A DNA stretch of 64,000 nt, from assembly GCA_036927565.1 (NCBI GenBank), contig JAYESD010000009.1, forward strand, positions 151,240,929 through 151,304,928. Direction: 5' to 3'. The position numbers and the translations under genes are program-made. This DNA is from Tuctoria greenei. Its lineage: Eukaryota > Streptophyta > Magnoliopsida > Poales > Poaceae. The notes under the pieces are model-generated. The model did no database searches. It saw only the letters and a list, made by a program, of their open reading frames with translations, and was not told the origin of the DNA. Below, in pieces: positions 37,101-48,312 of the stretch. The first letter of the stretch is position 1. Each line of letters starts with the position of its first letter.

Positions 37101-37697
37101 TCTCATACTTCATACCGAGACCAGATATCTTGATCTTTGACTGATACATATCTGGTGGCGCTTTGTGAGGTTGTGGAAGGATATCGCAGATCAATTTCAT
37201 GAGATCATTGTAGCAGTTGATGGAAAAAAGTACTTGGACTTAATTGCCATAAATCTGGTCAAGAAAGCAAGTACGGTCACAGCCGTGTGTTCATGCAATG
37301 GCTCTTGTGATTTCTTCAGCTCCTCGAAGAACTTCTCTGCCTCATTTGTAAGAGGATCCTCCGCTTCAAGAGCTTCTAGCATCTCATCCATCCTATCAAC
37401 CTCTGTTATATCATCATCCTCATCCACTTCGGCTATGACTCGAGAATTAGTCTCGCCATGGAAGGTCCACACTTCATAATATGGAGTGAAACCGTTTCGA
37501 CATAAGTGAAACAAAAGCTCCAATCTTCTCAAAAACTTAGTGTTCCAGCATTTTGTACATGGGCACCGCATCATATCTTCCGTTGACAACGAAAATGCTC
37601 GATCCAAAAATTGATCTAACTTGATAAACCACTCATCGGAGTGACCACCAGTTCTGCTCTTCCAGCCAGTATACATCCAACTGCGGTCTTCACCCAT
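34183..37697 (-). pseudogene. tnp2-type transposase of element A, one frameshift
   Basis: Exon 1 37697-35192 starts MGEDRSWMYTGW and CPCTKCWNTKF (transposase-associated domain), then TNP2 core (GMKYEKIDVCPDNC; GLATDGFSPF; PICASDTDCF; NWTHICGLWELPYVKSLILM), HNIDVMHQEHNMSES and DUF4218 (LKSHDYHIIMERLLPVMFRG; FFNPMQHLLIHLPFEAKVGG). Exon 2 35112-34997 and exon 3 34911-34183 complete it with DUF4216 (GRYDINGFRIHTTHFEAH; FDCDWFD). One base is missing in the A6 run at 37224-37229, which shifts the frame between SKYFF and the next segment. Otherwise the reading frame is intact, making this the best preserved transposase in the window. Confidence 0.9.
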
Positions 37698-37734
37698 GTT
37701 TGACTCTACAGTTTAATGCGAAAGAAATTGTCGT

Positions 37735-38345
37735 TAATGTATTGTTGTGTTATGTCACGGCCCTACAACCTAGGCAGATAGATCCTAAACCCACCCAAGA
37801 GTGACCGAGCGGAGCGTGCTCATGACGAGACGCGTGATCCGGATTCGAACGAAATTTCGGCAGCATAACCCCGCTGTTCTCCACTGCACGCCCGAAAATG
37901 GTGTAGCAGAGAACAACAGGGTTACACCACCGAAATCTCGTCCAAATCCGGACCCGCGTCTCGTCACAAGCCACGCCCCCTCGGTCACTCCGAGGCTGTC
38001 CAAAAAAGGGACAATTCCGAACCTGCACGTCTCACATGCCAATGGCATGTGAGACGTGCCAATCCGAAACGGGTAATACATTGCTATAGGTTACGTTGCT
38101 CAATTTCATTTTCAGGTCATTTAAGAGAGAGGAAAGAACTAGAGAAAGAGTGAGAGGAAAGTTGGTCTCATATGACAATTCCACATCCATTTCCACCGTC
38201 CACGCAATCACGGGTCATTGACGTCTTTACCAACCCGTTCGCTTCCATGTCGCCTTGACAACTATGGTCTACATGACATGATCACACTTATTCCGTGTCG
38301 TGCCATTCCTGGTTGGTCCGAGCCGGCCCAAAACCCCTTTATTTA
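37735..38345 (-). promoter_or_regulatory. Leader region of element A with two long foldbacks
   Basis: It matches 51480-52055 of element B in inverted orientation, so it is an old part of this family. It contains a foldback with arms of about 65 bp (37828-37893 and 37903-37966, small loop) and a perfect 16-bp palindrome (38025-38040 / 38044-38059, loop AAT). No open frame is conserved. It probably belongs to the tnp2 leader or promoter. Confidence 0.6.
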
Positions 38346-39037
38346 TATATATTAAGTAGTCACTGAAAAACATTATCTGAATGCACTAAAGTCCAAACAT
38401 ACACTAAACAGAATAGAAAAAAAACTATTAATTCTAAACACTAACGCAATCAAAAGATCACACACTTGACAAAAAGTATTTACCAAAACATAATAAACAT
38501 ATTTACCAAAGCATGCAAAAAGTTATCTAAACCTAAAAAAACAGAATCATCTAGCAACATCTAGATCACACACTTGACATAGGCTGAACTAGTAACATGG
38601 TGATGCAAATCTAAAGAAAATGTGTTACATCACTAAAAATTTGAAAAAAAAATAGTTGAAACATTATACATATCAGGGCAGCTACTATAAGAGCAACAAG
38701 TCATCATATATAGCTAAAAGCACTGTACTCTGTCATATACAATATGAGAAGAATGATGGTGTCATACCTGAGCAGTGAAGTGGAGCTGAGTGTGCACGGT
38801 GGGGAGGGGGCCTGAGCAATATAAAAAAATGCATTATGTCAAGACCGATTTGATAAAACAGCTAGAACACTCAAAGAACTGAATATAATTGGACCAGCTA
38901 GATCACCATATTATGATGCTTTTGGTTGATCCAGAAGCAAGTCCATCACTCGCTAAAACACAATGGATAATAACCTATTTTTCAGCTTTAATAGGTTACT
39001 CTAGTGCTAAACAGAAAAAATTGCTAGTAATTGCGTT
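38346..39037. other. AT-rich leader sequence of element A, no gene seen
   Basis: Low-complexity A-rich sequence. No frame, repeat family or motif that I recognise. Confidence 0.5.
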
Positions 39038-40030
39038 CAGTGTTGTCCAGGCGTCGCCTAGGCAATGCCTAGGTGGCGCCTAGGCATCCAGTCGCTTCAG
39101 ACCAGACGCCATGCCTCCTCGCCTCACCTGGAACGGTCCAAGTTGCACGCCACGTGCCGGCCCTCGACTCCGTCCTCGACCGAGATGCGGCGTTCTGCTT
39201 CCTCACGCCGTCCTCGACCGAGATGCGAGCTCGGCTTCCCGCATGACCGCAGCGTGTCGCGCGCCGCCGCTCGCCATGTGCAAAGTGATGAGAACATATT
39301 CTTGGCATGGAAACATCCAAGGAATACTCTAATACTACCCATTGAAATTACTATTTCAGATGATGATTGAAGGTCTGATTGTGTTGTTTCTGCAGTGTGG
39401 TGTCGGAGGACAGATGAGCTTGTAGACGGCCCAAATGCCAACTACATCACCCCAACAGCCCTGGATCGGTGGGAGAAGAGACTTGAGGATCTTTTCGATG
39501 GACGACCTTACGATGACCAGAACCAATAAGAAGCAGGCAAATCATCGAACACCTAGCGCACCTGAGCCCGCGTCAACTACGGACCACCGAGTCATCGAAG
39601 AAGAACACGTGCGTCTTTGCTCTACCCAGGCACCGTGACGCAAATCCAACCCGCCAAACTTCGCGGCCCTATTAACGTTCCCGTAAGTTATAGAGATTAG
39701 CATTGGCTCCCAGACAGAGTCACAGAGAGATGAGCGGATTGACCTGCGATCTGTATCTGGACCTCCTCCGGGTTCCTCCCGTCGTCGCCGTCACCGGCCC
39801 CGCTGCTGTCGTCGTTGCCGGGCATGCCGCACGCGTGCTCGATCCGAAGCGAGTGGTTTAGTGGGGCAGGCGACGAGTGATAGGTGAGGAGAGTAGGAGA
39901 CGAGGCGAGATGGTGCGAGAGGAACGGGCGGGCAGAGGCAGTGGTTAACAGCGTGGAGCGGCCGCACTGGGGGGACGAGTAGAGAAGTGGAAGAAGGCCG
40001 GGGCATCAGCCAGCAGCTGCCCCTTTCCCT
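39038..40030. other. Possible hAT-like insertion carrying gene fragments, inside element A
   Basis: It opens with CAGTGTTGTCCAGGCG, like a hAT-type terminus, followed by palindromic GCCTAGGC motifs and a duplicated TCCTCGACCGAGATGCG (about 39172 and 39214). Further on, + frame 39396-39529 reads DGPNANYITPTALDRWEKR then LEDLFDGRPYDDQNQ and stop, right after a good acceptor (TTTCTGCAG). On the minus strand an exon-like MPGNDDSSGAGDGDDG begins at about 39825 and meets a donor after IQIA. Neither fragment is identified. The right boundary is not clear. Confidence 0.4.
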
Positions 40031-40480
40031 CGTGTGGAACACAACCCAACACCGCTAATTAATTTTTATTGAATTGACAACCGCTGTCGTGTGCGACGTC
40101 CGATGCCAGGACTCTGCGGCCGGTGTCGGGTTAATGAGTGTACCGGTGATGGGCATTGCACCCGATTCTAAGGCAACAAGGGATGGCAAACCAGCTCACA
40201 AATAATGATCACATCCTATTCCCATATGCAACCATTTTTTGAATACAACCATTAACATATTGCAGTTTTTGAATACAACCATTAACATATTGCAAAATCA
40301 ACAAAAGCAACCATTAACATATTGCAGCTCACAAGAGGGCGAGGATGTTTTTCAATTGAATAATGATAAACTGCATATGGGTACAAAAACTTATTTGATA
40401 AACTTAGAGACTAAACTGCATAATGATAAACTTAGAGACTAAGCTAGAGACTAAACTGCATAATGACAATAATACTGAGC
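40031..40480. other. Element A sequence without a recognised gene
   Basis: Contains three short repeats of TTAACATATTGCA (40253-40325) and a doubled AAACTGCATAATGA (40413, 40456). Confidence 0.5.
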
Positions 40481-40689
40481 ACTTACAGTGGGTCGGTGGT
40501 GGGGCGGCGACGGCGGGCCGGCAGTGGGGTGGCGCCGCGGGTGGGGCAGCGACGCAGAGGGTGCGGACAGCCGGGGCGGCAAGCCGGGGCGGCGGCGGGG
40601 CGGCGGGGCGGCGATGGCGCGTGTAGGGCGGTGGGCGGCGGCGGTGTCGAGTGGTGAGAATGAAACGAGGTTGAAGTGTCGGGTCGGGA

Positions 40690-41006
40690 TAAAAGCCCCT
40701 ATTTGCGATGGCCAATTGAATTGCGACGACCAGACCACACAGCCGTCGCAATTAATGTTACTTGCGATGGCCCTTTTAGCAGTCGTCGCAAATAAACACT
40801 TATTTGCGACGGCTGCCTTAGTTGCGACGGTACTAGGGTTCGCCGTCGCAAATAATTCGCTAGTTGCGACGGCTCCGGTGTTGGCCGTCGCAAATAAATA
40901 CTTATTTGCGACGGCCAGAGGTGGGCCGTCGTAAATTATTCTATTTGCGGTGGCTGGACGTCGCAAATAATTGTGGCCGTCGCAAATGATCGCTTTTCCT
41001 GTAGTG
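40690..41006. repeat. 5' subterminal repeats and terminus of element A
   Basis: Dense TTGCGACGGC motifs in both orientations, ending TTTTCCTGTAGTG at 41006. The GC-rich block 40486-40660 just inside is the 5' leader and has counterparts at 12735-12900 and 50580-50900. Confidence 0.9.
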
Positions 41007-41009
41007 TCA

Positions 41010-41114
41010 CGCCATGAGGAGGCGCTGCTCGGTGTTGATCTTCTCGGGGGAGCTGCAACATAGTTTCTTGCAAGGTGGCTCCCTCGGAGGGCTTGGCGGT
41101 GGAAGGTCGGCCAT
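41010..41114 (-). pseudogene. First part of the acidic gene split by element A
   Basis: Reads MADLPPPSPPREPPCKKL then CCSSPEKINTEQRLLMA, then TGA formed by the target duplication. Strongly similar to the start of the paralogue at 26515. In another frame the same DNA ends ASSWR, which would continue into EAYNN at 30870. Confidence 0.65.
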
Positions 41115-41289
41115 AGTGGTGTTGGGTCGTCGGAGCGGAGGAAGACGAAGAAAACAAGAGGATTCAAAGTGAGCGATGCGCTTGTGAGCGATAGCGCGTC
41201 TTTATGGTCGCGCAGAGTGGAAGATGGAGCAGTTGGTTTACCGCGCATTAAAGGTCGCGCCTCGGGGAAAAGAAAGGTCGCGCACGGTC

Positions 41290-41530
41290 ATCGACACGTC
41301 TTCATAGGCGGTTGGTGAGGGGTCTTTATGTAGGCGTTCATCAAATTATAATGAACACATATTAATTAAGAAGAAGTAAATATCTTCACAGGCCCATGTT
41401 TATCTCCGGTGGGTGTTACTAACCAACCGTCTGAGATAATTGTATCTTCTCAGGCGGTTGGTAAGTAAAACCCGTCTGAGGTAACAATCTTCTCAGACGG
41501 TCGGTACTTAAAATCCGCCTGAGAAAATGT
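41290..41530. repeat. Palindromic CAGGCGGTT repeats before the + strand gene
   Basis: Four to five TTCTCAGGCGGTTGGTAAGT-type motifs in both orientations, the same type as the array at 25480-30280. They sit between the acidic gene (minus) and the promoter of the Transposase_24/Ulp1 gene (plus). Confidence 0.85.
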
Positions 41531-41535
41531 GAGTC

Positions 41536-41543
41536 TATATATA
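41536..41543 (+). promoter_or_regulatory. TATA box of the Transposase_24/Ulp1 gene
   Basis: TATATATA right after the palindromic repeats. A GC-rich leader follows about 40 bp later and ends in a donor (CTTCAAG then GTAAAC at about 41759). Confidence 0.55.
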
Positions 41544-41546
41544 CCC

Positions 41547-43637
41547 CTCGACAGCATTGAAAAAACCTAACCCGGGCGAAACACTTAGACGCTGTTAGGC
41601 TGCCAAAATTTCGTTTGCTGCCAAGTGTTCGCCCTCGTCACTTCCAGGTACGCCGCCGAGCTTCGCCATCGCCAAGCTTTGCCGTTGACGCCGAGCTTCG
41701 CCCTCGTCACTTCCAGGTACGCCGAGCGAAGCCATTATCGTCGCCGCCGAGCTTCAAGGTAAACCCTAAACCCTTCGACCTTCCATCCTCCTTCGCCGTG
41801 CCGCCTCCCTCCCCGCCCTCGCTGCCGCCTTGCATATCCTTGGTTAGGGTTCGGGAATTGGAAAATGGTAGGCATCCTTGGTTAGGGTTCGGTGGAATTC
41901 AAAAAAACTGTCAAGTTCGGTGGCATCTTTGGTTAGGGTTCGGTGGGGCAAGATTTATGTGGATGGTTATATCACGATAAATTGGTAGTTGGTTTTGTGT
42001 GTCTGAAATTGTGAAATCAGTAGCATTTCATCTTCTGGTAGTTTGCAGAGATAAAACTGTCAAGCTCGAATGAATAGGAGTTACTCCCTTTGTCGTGGAT
42101 GGTTATATCACGATAAATTGGTAGTTGGTTCTGTGTCTGAAACTGTGAAATCAGTAGCATTTCATCTTCTGGTAGTCTGCAGAGATAATATTTTGAATAG
42201 TAGTTGTTTTTCTTCTACTAGGATCATTAGGTTTACCAAATATATGCTGAAGAAGTTCCACTTCGTTATATTCATTGGAGCAAAGCATGTAGGATCATGT
42301 AGCAAAACTGTCAGTCTGCGCGTTCTGTCATCGCATTGTGCATGATCCTATTCTGTTCTGACACATTAGTGGTAAACATGATTCTAGACTCTAGTAACAG
42401 CAGTATATTCCCTATTTCTGTCATCGTCCTTGCATATGCCACATAATTCTCTATTAGGGGCAAGATTTAGCTATATTTGGTTAAGTTGAGCAAATTTGGC
42501 TAATTTTGGCTAGGTTACATTAGATATAGTTATACTTGACTAATTTTGACTAAGTTATGCTATATTTAGCTATATTTGGCTACTTTTGCTTAGAGTTAGC
42601 TATGCTAGACTAAGTTTGGCTAAGTTTGCTTTTATTTCTCTAAGTTAGCTTCATTTGAGCAATTGTAGCTAATCTGTGCTACCAAAGATGTCTGCACTTG
42701 TGGCTCCATCAGCTTCATTTGAGCAATTGTACCTAATCTGAGCTACTAAAGTTATGCTATATTTAGCTCTGAAGCCAAACAAGTTGCTGGCCAACTCATT
42801 TGTGATGCCAGGAGCATCCTCACGCCCATATCTAGGTACCACTAGGTGTGGCGATGGAGTCTGAGCATATGCTGCCGATCTCCATGATACAAAAATTTAG
42901 TTAGACCTATATAACTTCAAAAATGTGTTTTGGCTAAAGTTACTTAATTGAGCCAAAATTGAGAAAATTTGTTTTAAATATGACCAAATTTAGCTAACTG
43001 AAGCATAATCAAGCATGTTTGACTATGCTGGGCAAGATTTAGCTATATTTAGTTAAGTTGAGATAATTTGGCTAATTTTGGCTAAGTTACATTAGATATA
43101 GCTATACTTGACTAATTTTGACTAAGTTATGCCTTGGGTTGTCGGTGTAAAGTGAGCTTGCTAGTTGTTGCTGCTGCTATCAGTCTCTTCTAGGCACTGC
43201 ATCTGCACAAGTACGCATCAGCATGTTATTTTTCATTCAGTAGGCAGAAGAATCAGTGATAGGGAATAAGAGGAAACTTGAGAGTGGGGACGATAATGCC
43301 CTCTAAGCTAGGTAGGAGCTGTGCGGGGATTTGCTTTTTGTCCCTTGCTTGATCAGTTATAGGTCCGGAGCTAGGCGCCGCCTAGTAAACCTCAAGAACG
43401 TGGTCGCCACTCTGAATGAAGCTAGCCTATTTAGAATAAAAAGATAAAATTGCCATTGCTGGTGAGCAACTTTAACATGCTTGTCACCCTCGCAATGTAT
43501 AGGAACCTTTTGGTCAGTCGCCTTAAACCCTAGAATGCCTTATCAAATCCTAGAATGCTTCCATCTTTTTCTTCATGCAACACTTCATGTAGAGTTAATA
43601 TGCCATTTATTAGATTTTTTGTCTTATTAGATCTAGC
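41547..43637 (+). other. 5' leader and long leader intron of the Transposase_24/Ulp1 gene
   Basis: The leader has a duplicated segment GCCCTCGTCACTTCCAGGTA (41630 and 41700). The presumed intron contains a direct repeat of about 95 bp (41959-42055 and 42095-42187) and a duplicated GGCTAA-rich block (42455-42550 and 43030-43135). No coding signature found. Confidence 0.5.
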
Positions 43638-46600
43638 ATGGAAAGCCCTAAGAAGACTGGTCCTGATAGTAACAACAAAGAAGACAATATGAAGTTTATT
43701 GACTCCAGCAGTTCAAGCTCCTATCACAGTCCTTCAGATCCTTTTCCGAATATAAAAATTAAACAGACTTCAGTGGATCTAGAACCGGAATATGATCCTG
43801 CCGATGAGGTATGGATCACGAATTTTAACTTCAGCAGTTCAAGTTAATGTTGGTTGTCAAGTATACGAAGTCTTATAATTTTTTTCTACCTAGACTAATC
43901 GCGAAGACAATGAGGTGACATCGGCTCCTAAAACCACAGAAGGTTCTCCAATGGATGAATCCTCAGCTTCACTCAAGCGGAAACGAGGGCAACGAGGTCC
44001 CAATAAGGGTCCATTGGACCGCATCATGTATATAACAAGGGTCGGTCCAGGTGGGCTTCCCCAAGAACAACTGGATTCAGTTACCAAGTACCGTAATGCA
44101 TGTGGTTTTCTTGTTAGGGAGGTTGTGCCGATCACAACCGAGAATTGGAGGAAATTACCCGAGCAGACCAAGAATGACTTGTGGGAAAAGATAAAGAAAC
44201 AATTCAAGTTCCCAAAAGGCACAAAAGAAGCTGTAAAGAAAGCAACATTGGTCTCTTGCGGCAAGAAGTTTCGATGTTGGAAGAGTGAAATGAATGCTTA
44301 TGTTAAGGCCGATAAGGTCCCTAGCCCGAGGAAGATAGGGAAAATCACACAAGCTCAATGGCAAGAGTTTGTTCATCAAAAGAGCACACCTGATGCTAAA
44401 GCTCTAAGTGCAACTAGGTCAGAGCTTGCAAAAAAGAACAAATACCATCATCGCTTGGGGTCTGCCGGATATGCCCCCAAAGTCCAGAAATAGAATAAGA
44501 TATTAGAAGAAATTACCAGTAAGGGCAATCCTCACCCATTAGAAGGGTGCGATGAGCAAACTCAACGCTGGGTCTTTGCTCGGTCAGGTTTGACCAGCGA
44601 GGGCAAACTTGAAAAGCGCGACTCTCTGAATGAAGTAGAGGATAAAATGAAAGAAGTAATTGAAAAGCAACAGAAGGGTCTCTTCAGGCCGAAGAGGGAG
44701 AATGACCAACATACCGCTATCTTAGGAAACCCTGAACACAGTGGACGGGTTCGAGCGGTCTCTTCTCAAATGTCTTGGCTAGATGGTTTCCCTAAAGATA
44801 AAGACACATATAGAAGACGTGAGAAGTTTAAGAAAACACTTGATGAAACGATTGCTCAAAAGGTCAAAGAAAATATGCAAGAAATAATGGAACAACTTAG
44901 ACAATCAGGACAATTAGTGGCACCGAGTACAATGATGGTTCCGGTGCGAAAGGAGCAATTAGTATCTCCAACTGCCTACCCTAGCAGCATTGGTTCCGTG
45001 CCAGGCTCAGGGTCAGCCCATAAGTTCCCTGTCGATGATATTGCTAACGAAAAATCTTGTCGTCTTCTTGTCCCGATAGGCAGAGCAGGGAACAAAACCA
45101 AACAGGTTGCCACTGCTATGGCAAAGCCTGATCGTGACTTCAACGAGAATCCACTTCCGTTGTATTATGCTGTGGTGCAAGTTCTTCAGATCATTGATAA
45201 TGATTATGAAGATTATGAAATAGACCACGTCACACCTGACGGGATCGCGACTCTTGGGCAGGCTATCAACCAATTAATCCTTTGGCACCGACGCGATATC
45301 GTGTTGGACGATGAGCCAATTTCTAGCCCCGTCGCATCTCCAAATACTGCAACCCCATCTTCTAAGGCGAAAGTGCATGAAGATCCACTCCCAGTCCGGG
45401 AAGATCCACTCCCCCTATGTCTCAGCAAGGATGATATCCAAGAGAAACAAGTTGGACAACAACTTCAAGCAGTACCAGAGCAAACTGTTGCTAGTAAAGA
45501 GCAACCAGTTGAGCAACAGCTTGAAGTAGTACTAGAGCCAACTGCTGGGAGTAAAGAGAAATCAGTTGAACAACAGGTTCAACAACAAGCCAGTGTCCAA
45601 CTTCCGACGACTACTCCTCGATCATCAGTGCCTATCAAAGTTAGCTCATACGAAATTAATAAACCATCATCAGAAGTGTCAAAGTATTTGGAAGCTATGA
45701 AGGAAAATATTAGAAAATCGAGTGCATCTCGTTCTTCTCATGAGCTAGCATTAGAAGATATCGAGGAGTGGGAAGAAGACGGTTTCATGTATAATCGGCG
45801 GACGACTTTAGCTAAACCAGGAGTTCCAATATACAAGTTTGAGGATGTTCCTCCTAAATTTAAGAATGGAAAGCCATTCATGACATCCATAAAACTTAGC
45901 AAACAACCCGTCCAGCTCAGAAGAATGCATGAGTGGTACATCACTGCCAGCACAAAATATGGTCTTAATTGCGTCACATTTCGTATTCCAAAAGAAGCAT
46001 TCTGGAGCACTGGAGTAGATAAACGAGTCATTTTATTTGAAGAGCTGCATTCCCTTTTCCATCGGGGCATGCTCGATATCAACCTGCTGCTCGCCTGGTG
46101 CTTGTAAGTGCTCTAATATTTTGGATTTGCTTTTCTTACTACACGCATACGCATTTCATGAGATTATAACAATTCTGGACTTCTTCAATAGGATGCAATA
46201 CATGGATAATGTAAAGTTGGAGCTCAAGACAGGTATCCTTGACCCTACTAGGATTGCAAAGTCGCTATTCGACATCTAGGAGAATCGAGAATCAGGACAT
46301 TACAAACACATGAAAAGAAAGATTTTGAAAAAGCAATTGCAAAACTTAAGAAGGATAGAAAGACAGAAGTTGTAGCTTACATAGGACATGCGATGTTTAA
46401 CTTTGTCAGAGACGGCAATGACCTCGTAAAGGCTCCGTACCACTTCGAGTAAGTTCGACACATGACATTGAAATAGCAATTATTGGTAATTGTTAACACG
46501 CGTGTTTTTATGTTTGCAGTAATCACTACATAATGATCTTCATCAATCCAACGTAGGGAATGACAACAGTCTTGGACTCGGCCGATTACCCACCAGATCG

Positions 46601-47348
46601 TTACAAAGATTTCCTTTCCATTTTGAAACTGTATGTTTATTCAATAATTTTAATTTACGCACATTTAGAATGTGTTGACAAGTTTTATATGACATTTCTT
46701 GTATTACAGCGCTTGGCGGTTTTACGCGGAACAGCTTGGCGGTCAGAGACCTCCTAATACGAATGCATTGGATATTAAAATGTATTATGCTTATCCGAAG
46801 CAGCCTGCTGGGAGTGTCTTATGCGGGTATTATGTATGCGAGCATCTTCGGACCGCCGGCATATATAGAGTGAATCGTGAGAATGTAAGTTATCTCTAAT
46901 GTCGATACCTTATTTTCTTACTTTTGTGTTTCATTTTCATTGTAACTAGCATAGTTTAATGCTTATATTCTCTGCTGTTCAATATTACCAGAAACATTAT
47001 TTTCATATTTTGATTCCAACTTCAAAATTCAATTGCTCATAGTACAACTGCTCCAAAAATACCATCTAAATTCTTGTATACTCTCACTTTGATCTATACG
47101 TTGAGGTTGTTCAAACCAACACATTCTAAACCTTGTTATGTGTTATATTGCAGCACACGAAGAATCTGAACGAAGAATGGCCAGTTTGTAGAAGTATTCC
47201 TGATGGAGGAGCCGACAGGATTGCTTCTGAACTCTATCAGTTCATTCGTCGCGAAATTTTGCACAAAAAAGGGAAGTTCTTTGATGAGAATTGTGCAGCA
47301 GCTGATGTGCCAGAACTTTGCGACAATGCCAATAGAAACAATTTTTAG
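43638..47348 (+). pseudogene. CACTA Transposase_24/Ulp1-like protease gene of the giant element (copy 2)
   Basis: Six exons: 43638-43808, 43894-46103, 46192-46448, 46520-46630, 46710-46884 and 47154-47348, with GT-AG borders. The N terminus is Ser-rich and basic (KRKRGQRGPNKGP). Transposase_24 follows (ENWRKLPEQTKNDLWEKIKK; KIGKITQAQWQEFVHQKS; SWLDGFPKDKDTYRRREK), then a Gln-rich linker, then the Ulp1-like core with His (NHYIMIFI), Asp (TVLDS) and Gln/Cys (QPAGSVLCGYYVCEHL), the last intact here. Stops: TAG 44491-44493 (TGG in copy 1), TAG in SLFDI at about 46277-46279, and TAG in INPT at about 46555; there is also a frame change after 46310. Ulp1 enzymes process and remove SUMO. In CACTA elements the domain's job is not established. 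Confidence 0.88.
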
Positions 47349-47549
47349 TGAAAACTTGTAAACTTTGAGATGAATTGTATCTATAACTTGTACATATGTA
47401 TATTGTTTTAGTGAAATTGACTTCTGTGATGATAATATTGTTGACTTTTGTTCTGTGATGATATTGTTGTTTTTTGTTCTGTGATTATATTGAATTGACC
47501 TGGAAATTAGAAATAACAGCAGTAGTACTGCATAGGTTATACCTTATCG

Positions 47550-48312
47550 CAGGCAGTTATTAACCAACGGCTAGGCATGACTGTGAAAAACAATTATCAC
47601 AGGCGGCTAGATACAAGTAAATAAACATCTGTGATAACCTAATTTTCACAGGCGGTACTATTATGGTAGAAAAAGGCTGCGTTAAAGGGTCTTCACAGAC
47701 GGCTGATGTAGGTAAACGTCCGTCTGTGATAACACCATTATCATAGACGGTTAGTTATGCTTCAATACCCGTCTGTGAAGACACATTATCATAGGTGGTT
47801 AGTTATGCTTCAATACCCGTCTGTGAAGACACATTATCATAGGCGGTTAGTTATGCTTCAATACCTGTCTGTGAAGACACATTATCATAGGCGGTTAGTT
47901 ATGCCTCAATACCCGTCTCTGAAGACACATTATCATAGGCGGTTAATTATGCTTCAATACCCGTCTGTGAAGACACATTATCATAGGCGGTTAGTTATGC
48001 TTCAATACCCGTCTGTGAAGACACATTATCATAGGCGGTTAGTTATGCTTCAATACCCGTCTGTGATAAGACATTTATCACAGGCGGTTATATATGCTGC
48101 ACGACCCGCATGTGATAAAGTATCTTCACAGGCGGCTAGCCTAAGTAAAGAACCGTCTATGATAATGTGTCTTCACAGGCGGCTAGCCTAAGTAAAGAAC
48201 CGCCTATGATAATATGTCTTCACAGGTGGTATCACTTCTCCGCCTGTGAAATTGCAGATTATCACAGACTCTTTGTTTCAGGCAGTTTTAAAAGTCGTTT
48301 GTGATAATAGGT
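47550..48312. repeat. Right subterminal repeats of the giant CACTA
   Basis: Alternating CACAGGCGGTTA and inverse motifs up to the terminus, equivalent to 3080-3607 but longer because of the 48-bp expansion. Confidence 0.88.
47737..48072 (+). repeat. 48-bp tandem repeat, seven units
   Basis: ATTATCATAGGCGGTTAGTT starts at 47737, 47785, 47833, 47881, 47929, 47977 and 48025. The related copy at the left of the window has two units. Each unit has one motif in each orientation. Confidence 0.95.

Larger units (their letters stand above)
30874..41006 (-). mobile_element. Element A: complete CACTA transposon (GCGACGGC family)
   Basis: Both ends are CACTACAGGAA inward, bordered by the identical duplication TCA (30871-30873 and 41007-41009). 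Length is 10,133 bp. Subterminal ATTTGCGACGGCC motifs cluster at both ends. On the minus strand it carries tnp2 (37697-34183) followed by a multi-exon second gene (34098-31555), the usual CACTA order. It landed inside the acidic gene of the central array. Both genes have a few disabling changes, so it is probably no longer autonomous. Confidence 0.92.

Noticed and set aside
47737..48072. Evenly spaced direct repeats, resembling a CRISPR array
   Set aside because: Plant DNA, no unique spacers, and the repeat is contiguous; it is a transposon subterminal tandem repeat.
47757..48191. Open frame of 144 codons with a regular 16-residue repeat
   Set aside because: It is only the 48-bp subterminal DNA repeat read in one frame; the motif also occurs inverted and in non-coding ends.
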